DNA of 5,083 bases from Acidimicrobiaceae bacterium. GTDB lineage: Bacteria > Actinomycetota > Acidimicrobiia > Acidimicrobiales > Ilumatobacteraceae. The DNA lies in contig DMQJ01000364.1 of the NCBI GenBank assembly GCA_003455715.1, positions 1 through 5,083 on the forward strand. Direction: 5' to 3'. Of this stretch, positions 1-5,083 are shown one piece after another. A program made the translations under genes and the position numbers. Within the stretch, counting starts at the first letter, position 1. Each line of letters begins with the position of its first letter. The notes below the pieces were generated by a model that had not been told where the DNA came from, searched no databases, and was given only the letters and a program-made list of their open reading frames with translations.

Positions 1-8
1 CCGGGGCG

Positions 9-42
9 CGAGTGGCCACTCGGGGCCCGGCCAGCACGGGCC
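9..42. repeat. Palindrome plus GC-rich hairpin downstream of the RIO kinase gene
   Basis: Bases 9-22 read CGAGTGGCCACTCG, a perfect 14-bp palindrome. It is followed at once by a 6-bp GC-only stem (GGCCCG at 24-29 pairing with CGGGCC at 37-42) with a 7-nt loop. Both lie 48-81 bp past the stop codon of the minus-strand kinase gene, so they could help end its transcript. Neither strand has a run of T after the stem, so this is not a classic intrinsic terminator. A protein-binding dyad or chance in GC-rich DNA are alternatives. The rest of bases 1-89 shows no gene that can be supported. Confidence 0.35.
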
Positions 43-89
43 GTGGCGCCGGAGTCGGTCCAGTCTCGCCCGCCTCTTGATGCACGCTC

Positions 90-980
90 CTATGGCGTCG
101 TGCCAGGCACCACCCTCAGCAGGTCTCGTCGCAGCGCGGCTGGGTCGGCGTCGATGCCGCGGGCGCTGAACCACGCGCAGATGTTCTCGCAGTCGCGGGA
201 GAGGAACTGGAAGCCCTGCGGATTGCCGACGAGATCGACGGCCTGCGGGAGGTCGATGAGCATCAGTCGGCCATCGTGCACCAACAGGTTGTAGGCCGAC
301 AGGTCGCCGTGGGTGTAGCCCTGATCGGCCAGCACCAGCAGCGCCGTCCGGAGTTGCCCGAAGAGGTCGGCCGCTTCCGTGGGAGTGGGCCGGAGTTGCG
401 CGAGGCGCGGCGCGGCCGTGCCGTCGGGGGTGCCCAGAAACTCCATCATCAACTCGTTGCCGTAGAGCTGAACGGGGTACGGAACGGCAGCGCCCGCCGA
501 CCACAACGTGCTGAGCACATGGAACTCGGCGATGGCCCACTGCTGAGCGATCACCTCCCGGCCGAAGGCGGTGCGGGTCTCGATGGCGCGCATCTCGCGG
601 CTCTTGCGGACGCGCCTGCCTTCCAGGTATCCGCTGTCGCGATGAAACAGTCGGTGCTGGGCGTCTCGGTATCGCTTCACCGCCATGAGCACGGACTGTT
701 CGCCGTGGGCTCGGCGCACCAGCGAGACGTCGGCTTCCTTTCCCGACTTGAGCACGCCGAGGTCGTCGTCAATCGCCGCAGGAGAGGCGATGACCCACGC
801 AGGAAGGGGCGCGGGGCCATGACTGCTGTCGGCATAGGTGCTCCACGACGGCTCGTCGCCATCGCTCTCGCCGTCTGCGTCGGCAGCGAAGTCGTGGGTG
901 CGGGCGCTCGATCGAGCGCGGTGGATGGGGTCGGGTTCGTAGTTGTCGTCGTCGAAGCGGCGACGGGTGCGCTGGGGCAC
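90..980 (-). CDS. RIO-type (RIO1-like) serine/threonine protein kinase
   Basis: This 296-residue protein has a RIO kinase fold. Residues 1-60 are a polar, acidic, probably disordered tail. The shortened nucleotide loop is LKSGKEADV (77-85), the ATP-contacting lysine is in MAVKRYRD (K102), and the stretch FHRDSGYLEGRRVRKSR (112-128) is the flexible region typical of bacterial RIO1 relatives. The hinge is MMEFLG (178-183). The catalytic loop HGDLSAYN has D226 and N231, and the metal-binding aspartate is D243 in IDLPQAVD. All catalytic residues are present, so an active ATP-dependent kinase or ATPase is expected in the cytoplasm. Archaeal and eukaryotic RIO1 act in small-subunit ribosome maturation; the role of bacterial members is poorly known, so the substrate is not assigned. 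The GTG start at 980 is chosen because GAGGAG lies 7 nt upstream. The gene is divergent from the HIT gene and has a structured leader (see 993-1045). Confidence 0.93.
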   Translation of the reverse strand: MPQRTRRRFDDDNYEPDPIHRARSSARTHDFAADADGESDGDEPSWSTYADSSHGPAPLPAWVIASPAAIDDDLGVLKSGKEADVSLVRRAHGEQSVLMAVKRYRDAQHRLFHRDSGYLEGRRVRKSREMRAIETRTAFGREVIAQQWAIAEFHVLSTLWSAGAAVPYPVQLYGNELMMEFLGTPDGTAAPRLAQLRPTPTEAADLFGQLRTALLVLADQGYTHGDLSAYNLLVHDGRLMLIDLPQAVDLVGNPQGFQFLSRDCENICAWFSARGIDADPAALRRDLLRVVPGTTP

Positions 981-987
981 GGTGGAT

Positions 988-993
988 CTCCTC
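988..993 (-). promoter_or_regulatory. Ribosome binding site of the RIO kinase gene
   Basis: On the minus strand GAGGAG sits 7 nt before the GTG at 980. This fixes the GTG as the start in the absence of a nearby ATG. Its first G (position 993) is the last paired base of a predicted hairpin (993-1026), so access to this site could be controlled by leader folding. Confidence 0.7.
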
Positions 994-1045
994 GGTCGGA
1001 TGCTGCAGAGAACGGCGCATCGACCGGGGTGGTCAGGCGATGCGC
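993..1045 (-). promoter_or_regulatory. Putative attenuator: two mutually exclusive hairpins before the RIO kinase
   Basis: Read as minus-strand RNA, two stems compete. Hairpin A pairs GCGCAUCG (1045-1038) with CGAUGCGC (1022-1015), 8 perfect base pairs. Hairpin B pairs CGGUCGAUGC (1026-1017) with GCAUCCGACCG (1003-993), 10 base pairs with one bulged C at 999 and a 13-nt loop. They share bases 1015-1022, so both cannot form together. The 5' arm of A lies inside the last codons of the 16-codon frame at 1083-1033, and the 3' foot of B includes the first base of the kinase ribosome binding site. A ribosome on the small frame would open A and could favour B. This is an inference from base pairing only; GC-rich DNA yields stems by chance, and there is no T-run for a terminator. 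Confidence 0.35.
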
Positions 1046-1083
1046 AGGAAAGCGGGGGCGCGGAACACGAAGGCGACAGTCAT
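1033..1083 (-). CDS. Possible 16-residue leader peptide upstream of the RIO kinase
   Basis: An ATG at 1083-1081 opens a 16-codon frame encoding MTVAFVFRAPAFLRIA and ends in TGA at 1035-1033. It is preceded by the best Shine-Dalgarno sequence in the window, AGGAGG at 1097-1092, at an ideal 8-nt spacing. The frame ends 52 nt before the kinase GTG and is in a different frame from it. The peptide is hydrophobic, with three Phe residues, and has no run of one amino acid that would point to a specific amino-acid signal. It could be a leader peptide controlling the kinase, a tiny membrane-active protein, or a chance ORF behind a real ribosome loading site. No family is recognised. Confidence 0.4.
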   Translation of the reverse strand: MTVAFVFRAPAFLRIA

Positions 1084-1091
1084 CTGCTGGC

Positions 1092-1097
1092 CCTCCT
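1092..1097 (-). promoter_or_regulatory. Perfect Shine-Dalgarno for the 16-codon frame
   Basis: AGGAGG on the minus strand, within AAAGGAGGG, lies 8 nt before an ATG. It is a better match to the 16S anti-Shine-Dalgarno than that of any full-length gene in the window, and is the main reason to take the small frame seriously. Confidence 0.5.
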
Positions 1098-1137
1098 TTG
1101 CTCACGCGCCTGCGGCGCTTCCGACACGACAGCTGAA

Positions 1138-1151
1138 CGGTACCCGTACCG
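1138..1151. promoter_or_regulatory. Short dyad CGGTAC-CC-GTACCG, possible operator or minus-strand -10
   Basis: Two 6-bp arms separated by 2 bp form a compact symmetric site in the middle of the divergent intergenic region. On the minus strand its end contributes TACCGT (1142-1137), which fits the loose actinobacterial -10 pattern TANNNT. A start near 1130 would leave a leader of about 47 nt before the 16-codon frame. No convincing -35 box is visible, so both roles are tentative. Confidence 0.22.
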
Positions 1152-1179
1152 ATGCGAGCGGCGCCACCCATTTCCTGCG

Positions 1180-1228
1180 ACCATGTCATGCCGCCACCGG
1201 CGAAGGCCCGGTAGTGGCATGACACGGT
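1180..1228. promoter_or_regulatory. Large imperfect inverted repeat, probable operator or structured element
   Basis: The left arm (1180-1200) and right arm (1208-1228) are reverse complements at 18 of 21 positions, around a 7-nt centre. The core is a perfect 9-bp match, TGTCATGCC (1184-1192) against GGCATGACA (1216-1224), with a second perfect 5-bp block CACCGG-like at 1196-1200 and 1208-1212. It lies 28 bp before the HIT start codon, and the right arm covers the likely -35 box. It could bind a dimeric regulator of one or both divergent genes, or fold as RNA in transcripts of either strand. With no T-run, it is not a standard terminator. The inverted match is seen directly; the function is inferred. 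Confidence 0.5.
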
Positions 1229-1249
1229 GGGGCGGCGGGGCGGTAGGTT
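1219..1249 (+). promoter_or_regulatory. Probable promoter of the HIT gene giving a leaderless mRNA
   Basis: TAGGTT at 1244-1249 fits the actinobacterial -10 pattern TANNNT. ATGACA at 1219-1224 matches five of six bases of TTGACA, with a rather long 19-bp spacer. Transcription would start about 7-8 nt past the -10 box, right at the GTG at 1257. This agrees with the absence of a clear Shine-Dalgarno there and with the frequency of leaderless mRNAs in actinomycetes. The -35 box lies inside the right arm of the inverted repeat at 1180-1228. Confidence 0.4.
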
Positions 1250-1256
1250 CGGGGTT

Positions 1257-1757
1257 GTGACCCTGGATCGAATCTGGAACGGATGGCGCGCCCAGTACGT
1301 GAACGAACTCGGGGATCGGCCACCGGTCAGCGGCAGCGTGTTCACGCAGATCCTGCAGTCGGGGCTCGCTGACACCGAGACCCACATCGTGCATCGGGGC
1401 ACGCTTGTGTTCGCCATCCTCAACGCCTTCCCGTATACGTCCGGGCACTGCATGGTGCTGCCGTACCGCGAGGTCGGAGCGCTGGAAGACCTCACCGATG
1501 CGGAGGCTGCGGAGTTGTGGCCCACGGTTACCGCAGCGGTCGTCGCGGTGAAGACGGCGTATCGGCCCGGAGGGGTCAACGTCGGCATCAACCTTGGCCG
1601 GCCTGCGGGTGGGTCGGTGAGCGAGCACTTGCATGTACACGTTGTGCCGCGGTGGAGTGGCGACGCCAACTTCATGACTGCGGTGGCCGAAGCGCGCACG
1701 CTTCCCGAGCCGCTGTCGATGTCAGCTGACAAGCTGCGGGCTGCCTGGCCCACGTGA
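1257..1757 (+). CDS. HIT-family protein, Ap4A phosphorylase-like
   Basis: The protein has 166 residues from the GTG at 1257. The HIT motif HLHVHVV at 124-130 carries the histidine triad, with H126 the expected catalytic nucleophile that becomes nucleotidylated. Upstream lie the usual HIT core blocks: VFAILNAFPYTSGHCMVLPY (51-70), LEDLTDAE (76-83) and NVGINLG (108-114). The whole pattern, including the N-terminal LDRIW block and the PRWSGDANFM tail (131-140), follows mycobacterial Rv2613c, which cleaves diadenosine tetraphosphate by phosphorolysis. The expected role is cytoplasmic breakdown of dinucleoside polyphosphates. The start at 1257 is preferred because homology begins at once and a -10 box lies just upstream. 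An in-frame GTG at 1227 would add ten residues of low-complexity Gly/Arg. It is first in a probable three-gene operon, 67 bp before the next gene. Confidence 0.92.
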   Translation: MTLDRIWNGWRAQYVNELGDRPPVSGSVFTQILQSGLADTETHIVHRGTLVFAILNAFPYTSGHCMVLPYREVGALEDLTDAEAAELWPTVTAAVVAVKTAYRPGGVNVGINLGRPAGGSVSEHLHVHVVPRWSGDANFMTAVAEARTLPEPLSMSADKLRAAWPT

Positions 1758-1772
1758 GCCCGTCCGGCCAGG
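1744..1772 (+). other. Weak hairpin across the HIT stop codon
   Basis: CCTGGCC (1744-1750) can pair with GGCCAGG (1766-1772) around a 15-nt loop that contains the TGA stop. No T-run follows, so it is unlikely to end transcription. It may be chance or a processing or stability element between the first two operon genes. TACATT at 1791-1796 further on fits TANNNT, but has no visible -35 partner, so a separate promoter for the next gene is only possible. Confidence 0.2.
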
Positions 1773-1824
1773 TCGGTGCGGCGCCTGCAGTACATTCCGC
1801 ACTGGACGGAACGGGAGGGGCATC

Positions 1825-3462
1825 ATGACCATGGTGTACGAGGCGCCGGGTGTCGGGCACTGGGCGCTCGACAAGTCGCACCTGCCGGTCGGCTGCACGC
1901 CACTGGTGCAGGGCATCATGACCGCGTCCGAACCGGTCGGCATGCGCCGTGTCTTCCGCGACCTGGGGGCGCCACTCGATACGTTGGATGTCGCCTTCGT
2001 CGAAGGCGCGATGTACACACGGGTGCGGCCGCTGGTGTCGCCTGATCGAGTTCCGTCGCGTCCACCGCCTCGCTGGGTCCTCAAACTGGCGGTCCGTCTC
2101 CACCCGGAGATGCGTCGGCGCAATCGCACGGCCGCCCGTGTGCAGGTGGAGGAGCCGTGGAACCGGGTGATCGCCGACTGGCACCGACAGACCAAACCAC
2201 AGGTGGTGGCGGCAAATCTCGCCCTCCAGGAGGTCGACCTCTCTGCGGTCGACGACGCGGCACTGCTGCAACATGCGCGCGACTGCTACGCCAATGCCGT
2301 TCGGCATTGGGAGTTGCACTTCTGGCTGCACGGTTACGACCTGGGCCCGCTCGGTCGCTACCTGTACGAGGCCGAGCAGTGGGGCGTGGCCCCAGACGAA
2401 CTGCTCTCCTTGCTGGAGGGAGCGTCACCATCCACCACTGCGCCGCGCCACCAGTGCGTCGCCATTCGACAGAAGGTGGAGGCGGCTGGAGCGATGCCGC
2501 ACACCCTCGAGCAGTTGCGTGCTGTCTCGCCGGAGGTGGCGGCAGCGGTCGATGAGTACATGCGCGAGCGGCAGTGGGTGCTGTTCTCGCGCTACGACCT
2601 CGACGGCGTCACCCTGGGCGAGCGGCCCGACCTGGTGTTCGCAAGCATCATGTCGGCCGAGGTGCACGACACCAGCGAAGCCGTTGCGGCTCGCACCGAC
2701 AAGGTTCGTCAGTCGGTGCCCGCTGCGCATCGCGAACGCTTCGACACCCTCCTCCGCCAAGCACGCGACGCGATGGACCTTCGTGACGACAACGGGCCCA
2801 CCACCGCCGAGTGGCCGGCAGGGTTGCTGCGCCGAGCGCTGCTGGCAGTTGGCGAACGCCGCGTCGCGGATGGAGCGTGGGCGGATCGCGCGTTGGCGTT
2901 GGAGATCACCCCCGACGAGTTGCACACGACGACGCACTTGAATGCCCTGCCGGCGGCCGACGAGCTACTGCAACGTCGTCAACGACGGGCGGCCCAGCGG
3001 GCAGCCGACCCGCCGCCCACCCTCGGGCCAGCGGAGCCCCCGCCGCCCGATGGGGTGTTGCCGGAAGCACTCGACCTGATGGTGCAGATGACCCAGACGG
3101 TGCTGCGCTACCTCGGCATGGACGGCGCCGAGACCCACGGTGGGCTGAGCGGTTCGGGCATTGGCTCGCGGTCAGCCAGCGGAGTGGCCTGCGTGGCCGA
3201 CTCGCCCGAGGATGCCCTCGACCGACTGGAGCCGGGAGGCGTGCTGGTGGTGGCCTCCACCACGCCCGCCTACAACCTGGTGCTTGCACTGGCTGGCGCT
3301 GTGGTCACCGCTGAGGGCGGGCCGATGAGCCACGCGGCAGTGCTGGCCCGCGAGTTGGGCATCCCGGCTGTGGTGGGTGCCCGTCGGGCGCTGTTCGACA
3401 TTCCCGACGGCGCCACGGTGGAGGTCGATCCCGTGGCCGGAGAGGTCCGCCTGGTGCGCTGA
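1825..3462 (+). CDS. Stand-alone PEP-utilizing swivelling-domain protein without ATP-grasp
   Basis: This 545-residue protein has a C-terminal PEP-utilizer mobile domain (about 440-545). Its signature GGPMSHAAVLARELGIPAVVG (498-518) contains H503, the histidine that is phosphorylated in PEP synthase, PPDK and rifampin phosphotransferase. Residues 1-390 resemble the middle, substrate-binding part of rifampin phosphotransferase-like proteins: a WALDKSHLPVGCTPL block (13-27), a helical region, and a YDLDGVTLGERPDLVFASI block (257-275). A Pro-rich stretch (396-409) forms a natural hinge for the swivelling domain. The N-terminal ATP-grasp domain and the C-terminal PEP/pyruvate TIM barrel are both missing. 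Phenylphosphate synthase protein 1 is a precedent for such a split enzyme. A partner kinase subunit elsewhere is expected but not visible. The ATG at 1825 has a purine-rich GGGAGGGG (1813-1820) upstream. An ATG two codons later is an alternative. The substrate is unknown. Confidence 0.88.
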   Translation: MTMVYEAPGVGHWALDKSHLPVGCTPLVQGIMTASEPVGMRRVFRDLGAPLDTLDVAFVEGAMYTRVRPLVSPDRVPSRPPPRWVLKLAVRLHPEMRRRNRTAARVQVEEPWNRVIADWHRQTKPQVVAANLALQEVDLSAVDDAALLQHARDCYANAVRHWELHFWLHGYDLGPLGRYLYEAEQWGVAPDELLSLLEGASPSTTAPRHQCVAIRQKVEAAGAMPHTLEQLRAVSPEVAAAVDEYMRERQWVLFSRYDLDGVTLGERPDLVFASIMSAEVHDTSEAVAARTDKVRQSVPAAHRERFDTLLRQARDAMDLRDDNGPTTAEWPAGLLRRALLAVGERRVADGAWADRALALEITPDELHTTTHLNALPAADELLQRRQRRAAQRAADPPPTLGPAEPPPPDGVLPEALDLMVQMTQTVLRYLGMDGAETHGGLSGSGIGSRSASGVACVADSPEDALDRLEPGGVLVVASTTPAYNLVLALAGAVVTAEGGPMSHAAVLARELGIPAVVGARRALFDIPDGATVEVDPVAGEVRLVR

Positions 3463-3475
3463 ACCGAGGAGTGCG

Positions 3476-3501
3476 CGACACTGCGCTCATGCGCGCTGTC
3501 G
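3476..3501 (+). promoter_or_regulatory. Hairpin presenting the oxidoreductase start codon in its loop
   Basis: CGACA (3476-3480) pairs with TGTCG (3497-3501). After a C-C mismatch, TGCGC (3482-3486) pairs with GCGCG (3491-3495), including one G-U pair. The four-base loop TCAT (3487-3490) holds the first two bases of the ATG at 3489. The only Shine-Dalgarno-like sequence, GAGGAG (3466-3471), is 17 nt before that ATG, which is unusually far. The stem may therefore couple translation to ribosomes ending at the upstream stop (3460-3462). This is inferred from pairing only. Confidence 0.3.
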
Positions 3502-4466
3502 TCCTGCATCTCCACGGAGGCCCTGACGTTCTCACCATCGACGAGGTAGCCGACCCTGTGCCGGGGCCCGACGAGGTGGTGGTCGACGTCGTCGCTACGG
3601 CGCTCAATCGCGCCGACCTGTTGCAGCGGATGGGGCTGTATCCCGACCCGCGAGGCGTCACCCCGGAGATCCCCGGGCTCGAGTTCGCCGGGGTCGTCGC
3701 AGAGATCGGGGCTCGGGTGTCGATGTGGAAGCCAGGCGACCGCGTGATGGGAATCGAGGCAGGGGGCGCTCACGCCGAACGCATCGTCACCCACGAGCGC
3801 CAACTCCTCCGTGTCCCTGACGGGCTCGACTTCGTGGAGGCTGCAGCCATCCCGGAGGTGTTCCTCACAGCGTGGGACGCGCTCGTGCTGCAGGGTGGGC
3901 TCACCAGCGGCCGGTGGGCGCTCGTGCATGCAGGGGCGAGCGGAGTGGGTACCGCGGCCATTCAGTTAGCGGTGGCGCTGGGTGCTCGCGTGGCGGTGAC
4001 GTGCTCGGCCGGAAAGGCGGAGGTGTGTCGTTCACTCGGTGCCCATCTGGTGCTTGAGCGCTCACCGCACAACTGGCTGGCTGACGCTCAGTCGGCAGTG
4101 CCGAGTGGCTTCCACACGGTGCTCGACGTGATCGGCGGCGAGGAGGTCGACCGCAACCTGCAGGCGGTTGCGACCCGCGGCACCATCGTGCAAGTGGGGC
4201 TGATGGGTGGTGGCGCTACCTCCGTGAACGTTGGCCTGCTGCTGGGCAAGCGAGCGACCTGGGTGGGCACGACGTTGCGCAACCGCCCACTTGAGGAGAA
4301 GGTAGCCGTGTGCCGACGGTTCGCGACCGAGGTGCTGCCCCTGTTCGATGACGGACGGCTCCGGCCGGTGGTGGACAGCGTGTACTCGATGGAGCAGATC
4401 GCCGACGCGCACCGTCACATGGAGGCCAACGCCAACGCAGGCAAAATCGTGATCAGCGTGCGGTGA
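3489..4466 (+). CDS. Zinc-free MDR NADPH:quinone oxidoreductase, PIG3-like
   Basis: The protein has 325 residues from the ATG at 3489, the usual length for quinone oxidoreductases of the medium-chain dehydrogenase/reductase superfamily. The N-terminal GroES-like domain opens [15 protein letters not shown] and contains [13 protein letters not shown] (40-52) and GLEFAGVV (63-70), closely following the TP53I3/PIG3 subgroup. The Rossmann domain has [15 protein letters not shown] (147-161), followed by TCSAGK (171-176), where S173 and K176 fit binding of the NADPH 2'-phosphate. [18 protein letters not shown] (254-271) is also typical. The zinc ligands of alcohol dehydrogenases are absent. The likely reaction is NADPH-dependent reduction of quinones or enone-type carbonyls in the cytoplasm. 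The start is chosen by homology. A GTG at 3471 adds six residues but would overlap its own Shine-Dalgarno. It follows the PEP-utilizer gene by 26 bp, so co-transcription is likely. Confidence 0.92.
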   Translation: MRAVVLHLHGGPDVLTIDEVADPVPGPDEVVVDVVATALNRADLLQRMGLYPDPRGVTPEIPGLEFAGVVAEIGARVSMWKPGDRVMGIEAGGAHAERIVTHERQLLRVPDGLDFVEAAAIPEVFLTAWDALVLQGGLTSGRWALVHAGASGVGTAAIQLAVALGARVAVTCSAGKAEVCRSLGAHLVLERSPHNWLADAQSAVPSGFHTVLDVIGGEEVDRNLQAVATRGTIVQVGLMGGGATSVNVGLLLGKRATWVGTTLRNRPLEEKVAVCRRFATEVLPLFDDGRLRPVVDSVYSMEQIADAHRHMEANANAGKIVISVR

Positions 4467-5083
4467 TGGGGGTGTAGTCGCGGGCTTCCACGCCCGTGTA
4501 CCACTGACGTGGACGGCTGATCTTCTGATCCTTGTCGCCCAGCAGTTCCTGCCAGTGCGCCAGCCAGCCGACGGTGCGGGGGATGGCGAACAGGACGGTG
4601 AACATGGCGGGGTCGAAGCCCATGGCCTGGTAGATGATGCCGGAGTAGAAGTCGACGTTGGGGTAGAGCTTGCGTTGCACGAAGTAGTCGTCTTCCAGCG
4701 CGATCTTCTCGAGTGCCATGGCGAGCTTGAAGAGCGGGTCGTTCTCCAGCCCCAGTGCGCTGAGTACTTCCTTGCAGGACTCCTGCATCAGCTTGGCACG
4801 CGGGTCGTAGTTCTTGTACACGCGGTGGCCGAAACCCATCAGCTTGATGCCGGAGTTCTTGTCCTTGACCTGGCTGATGAAATCACCGATCTTGTCGATG
4901 CCGCCCATGGCCTGGATCTCTTCGAGCATCTTGAGGCAGGCTTCGTTGGCGCCGCCATGTGCCGGACCCCACAGGCAGGCCACGCCCGCCGCAATCGCCG
5001 CGAACGGGTTGGTGCCGGAGCTGCCGCACAGGCGGACCGTGGATGTCGAGGCATTCTGTTCGTGGTCGGCGTGCAGGATGAAG
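4453..5083 (-). CDS. gltA: Citrate synthase, type II, C-terminal part (5' end outside window)
   Basis: The frame is open to the right edge, and the visible 209 residues are about the last half of a type II (hexameric) citrate synthase, normally near 430 residues. All three catalytic residues are present: the histidine of [10 protein letters not shown] (visible residue 42), the histidine of [15 protein letters not shown] (86) and the aspartate of NVDFYSG (144). The substrate-binding arginines appear in PRTVGW and [19 protein letters not shown] lies near the edge. It condenses oxaloacetate with acetyl-CoA in the first step of the TCA cycle. Codons are strongly biased (AAG, AAC, ATC, CTG/CTC), fitting high expression. 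The gene converges on the oxidoreductase gene and its last 14 bp overlap that gene's end. No terminator is visible between them. The ATG and GTG codons inside the visible part are not the start, since conserved sequence continues upstream of them. Confidence 0.97.
   Translation of the reverse strand, partial: FILHADHEQNASTSTVRLCGSSGTNPFAAIAAGVACLWGPAHGGANEACLKMLEEIQAMGGIDKIGDFISQVKDKNSGIKLMGFGHRVYKNYDPRAKLMQESCKEVLSALGLENDPLFKLAMALEKIALEDDYFVQRKLYPNVDFYSGIIYQAMGFDPAMFTVLFAIPRTVGWLAHWQELLGDKDQKISRPRQWYTGVEARDYTPITAR

Noticed and set aside
3..80. Possible tail of a plus-strand gene ending in TGA at 78-80
   Set aside because: Only 25 codons of Gly/Ala/Arg-rich sequence, with no domain; the flanking DNA is needed.
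1..85. Possible start of another minus-strand gene (GTG at 85-83) just after the kinase stop
   Set aside because: An AGGAG overlaps the kinase stop, but leaves only 1 nt before the GTG. The 28 visible residues are Pro/Ala/Arg-rich with no recognisable family.
941..958. GTC/GTT triplet run near the kinase start
   Set aside because: It simply encodes the Asp-rich stretch FDDDN of the kinase N-terminus and is too short to be a repeat of interest.
276..1136. 286-codon open frame on the plus strand opposite the RIO kinase
   Set aside because: It is antisense to a gene with an unmistakable kinase signature, is low-complexity (Arg/Gly/Val-rich) and has no recognisable domain. Long shadow frames are normal in GC-rich DNA.
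1180..1228. Inverted repeat read as an intrinsic terminator
   Set aside because: No T-run follows on either strand, and it sits upstream of both divergent genes where no gene ends.
677..1795. 372-codon open frame on the minus strand across the kinase start, the intergenic region and the HIT gene
   Set aside because: It runs antisense through the HIT gene and out of frame through the kinase. Its composition is Arg/Ser/Thr/Pro-rich with no domain.
1672..2331. 219-codon minus-strand frame opposite the end of the HIT gene and the start of the PEP-utilizer gene
   Set aside because: Shadow of two well-supported plus-strand genes; no motif or good start.
3270..3929. 219-codon minus-strand frame opposite the PEP-utilizer and oxidoreductase junction
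   Set aside because: Shadow of conserved coding sequence on the other strand; His/Arg-rich with no family resemblance.

Overview
The window comes from a GC-rich bacterium (roughly two thirds G+C by eye, with strong G/C preference at third codon positions). The best guess is an actinomycete. The clearest clue is a HIT-family protein that matches, block for block, the mycobacterial Ap4A phosphorylase type (Rv2613c). A deep-branching class such as Acidimicrobiia is possible but cannot be shown from this sequence. There are no RNA genes, CRISPR arrays, insertion sequences or phage genes.

Layout, left to right: (1) Bases 1-89 hold no convincing gene, only a perfect 14-bp palindrome and a GC-rich hairpin. 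(2) A RIO-family protein kinase gene lies on the minus strand (980 to 90), with a GTG start and a good ribosome binding site. (3) A 276-bp divergent intergenic region (981-1256) is the most structured part of the window. On the minus strand it holds a 16-codon open frame behind a perfect AGGAGG, followed by two mutually exclusive hairpins; the second abuts the kinase ribosome binding site. On the plus strand it holds a large inverted repeat (1180-1228) whose right arm overlaps the probable -35 box of the HIT promoter. (4) Three plus-strand genes probably form one operon: the HIT Ap4A phosphorylase-like gene (1257-1757), a stand-alone PEP-utilizing swivelling-domain protein (1825-3462), and a zinc-free MDR quinone oxidoreductase of the PIG3 type (3489-4466). 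(5) The 3' part of a citrate synthase gene (gltA) converges from the right on the minus strand and overlaps the end of the oxidoreductase gene by 14 bp.

Functionally, the operon combines a nucleotide-polyphosphate phosphorylase/hydrolase, a phospho-histidine carrier protein and an NADPH-dependent oxidoreductase. No shared pathway can be proven. The second gene is the most unusual: it resembles the middle and C-terminal parts of rifampin phosphotransferase or phenylphosphate synthase proteins, but has no ATP-grasp module and no such gene sits beside it here. The other notable signal is the attenuator-like leader in front of the RIO kinase. It is predicted from sequence only.
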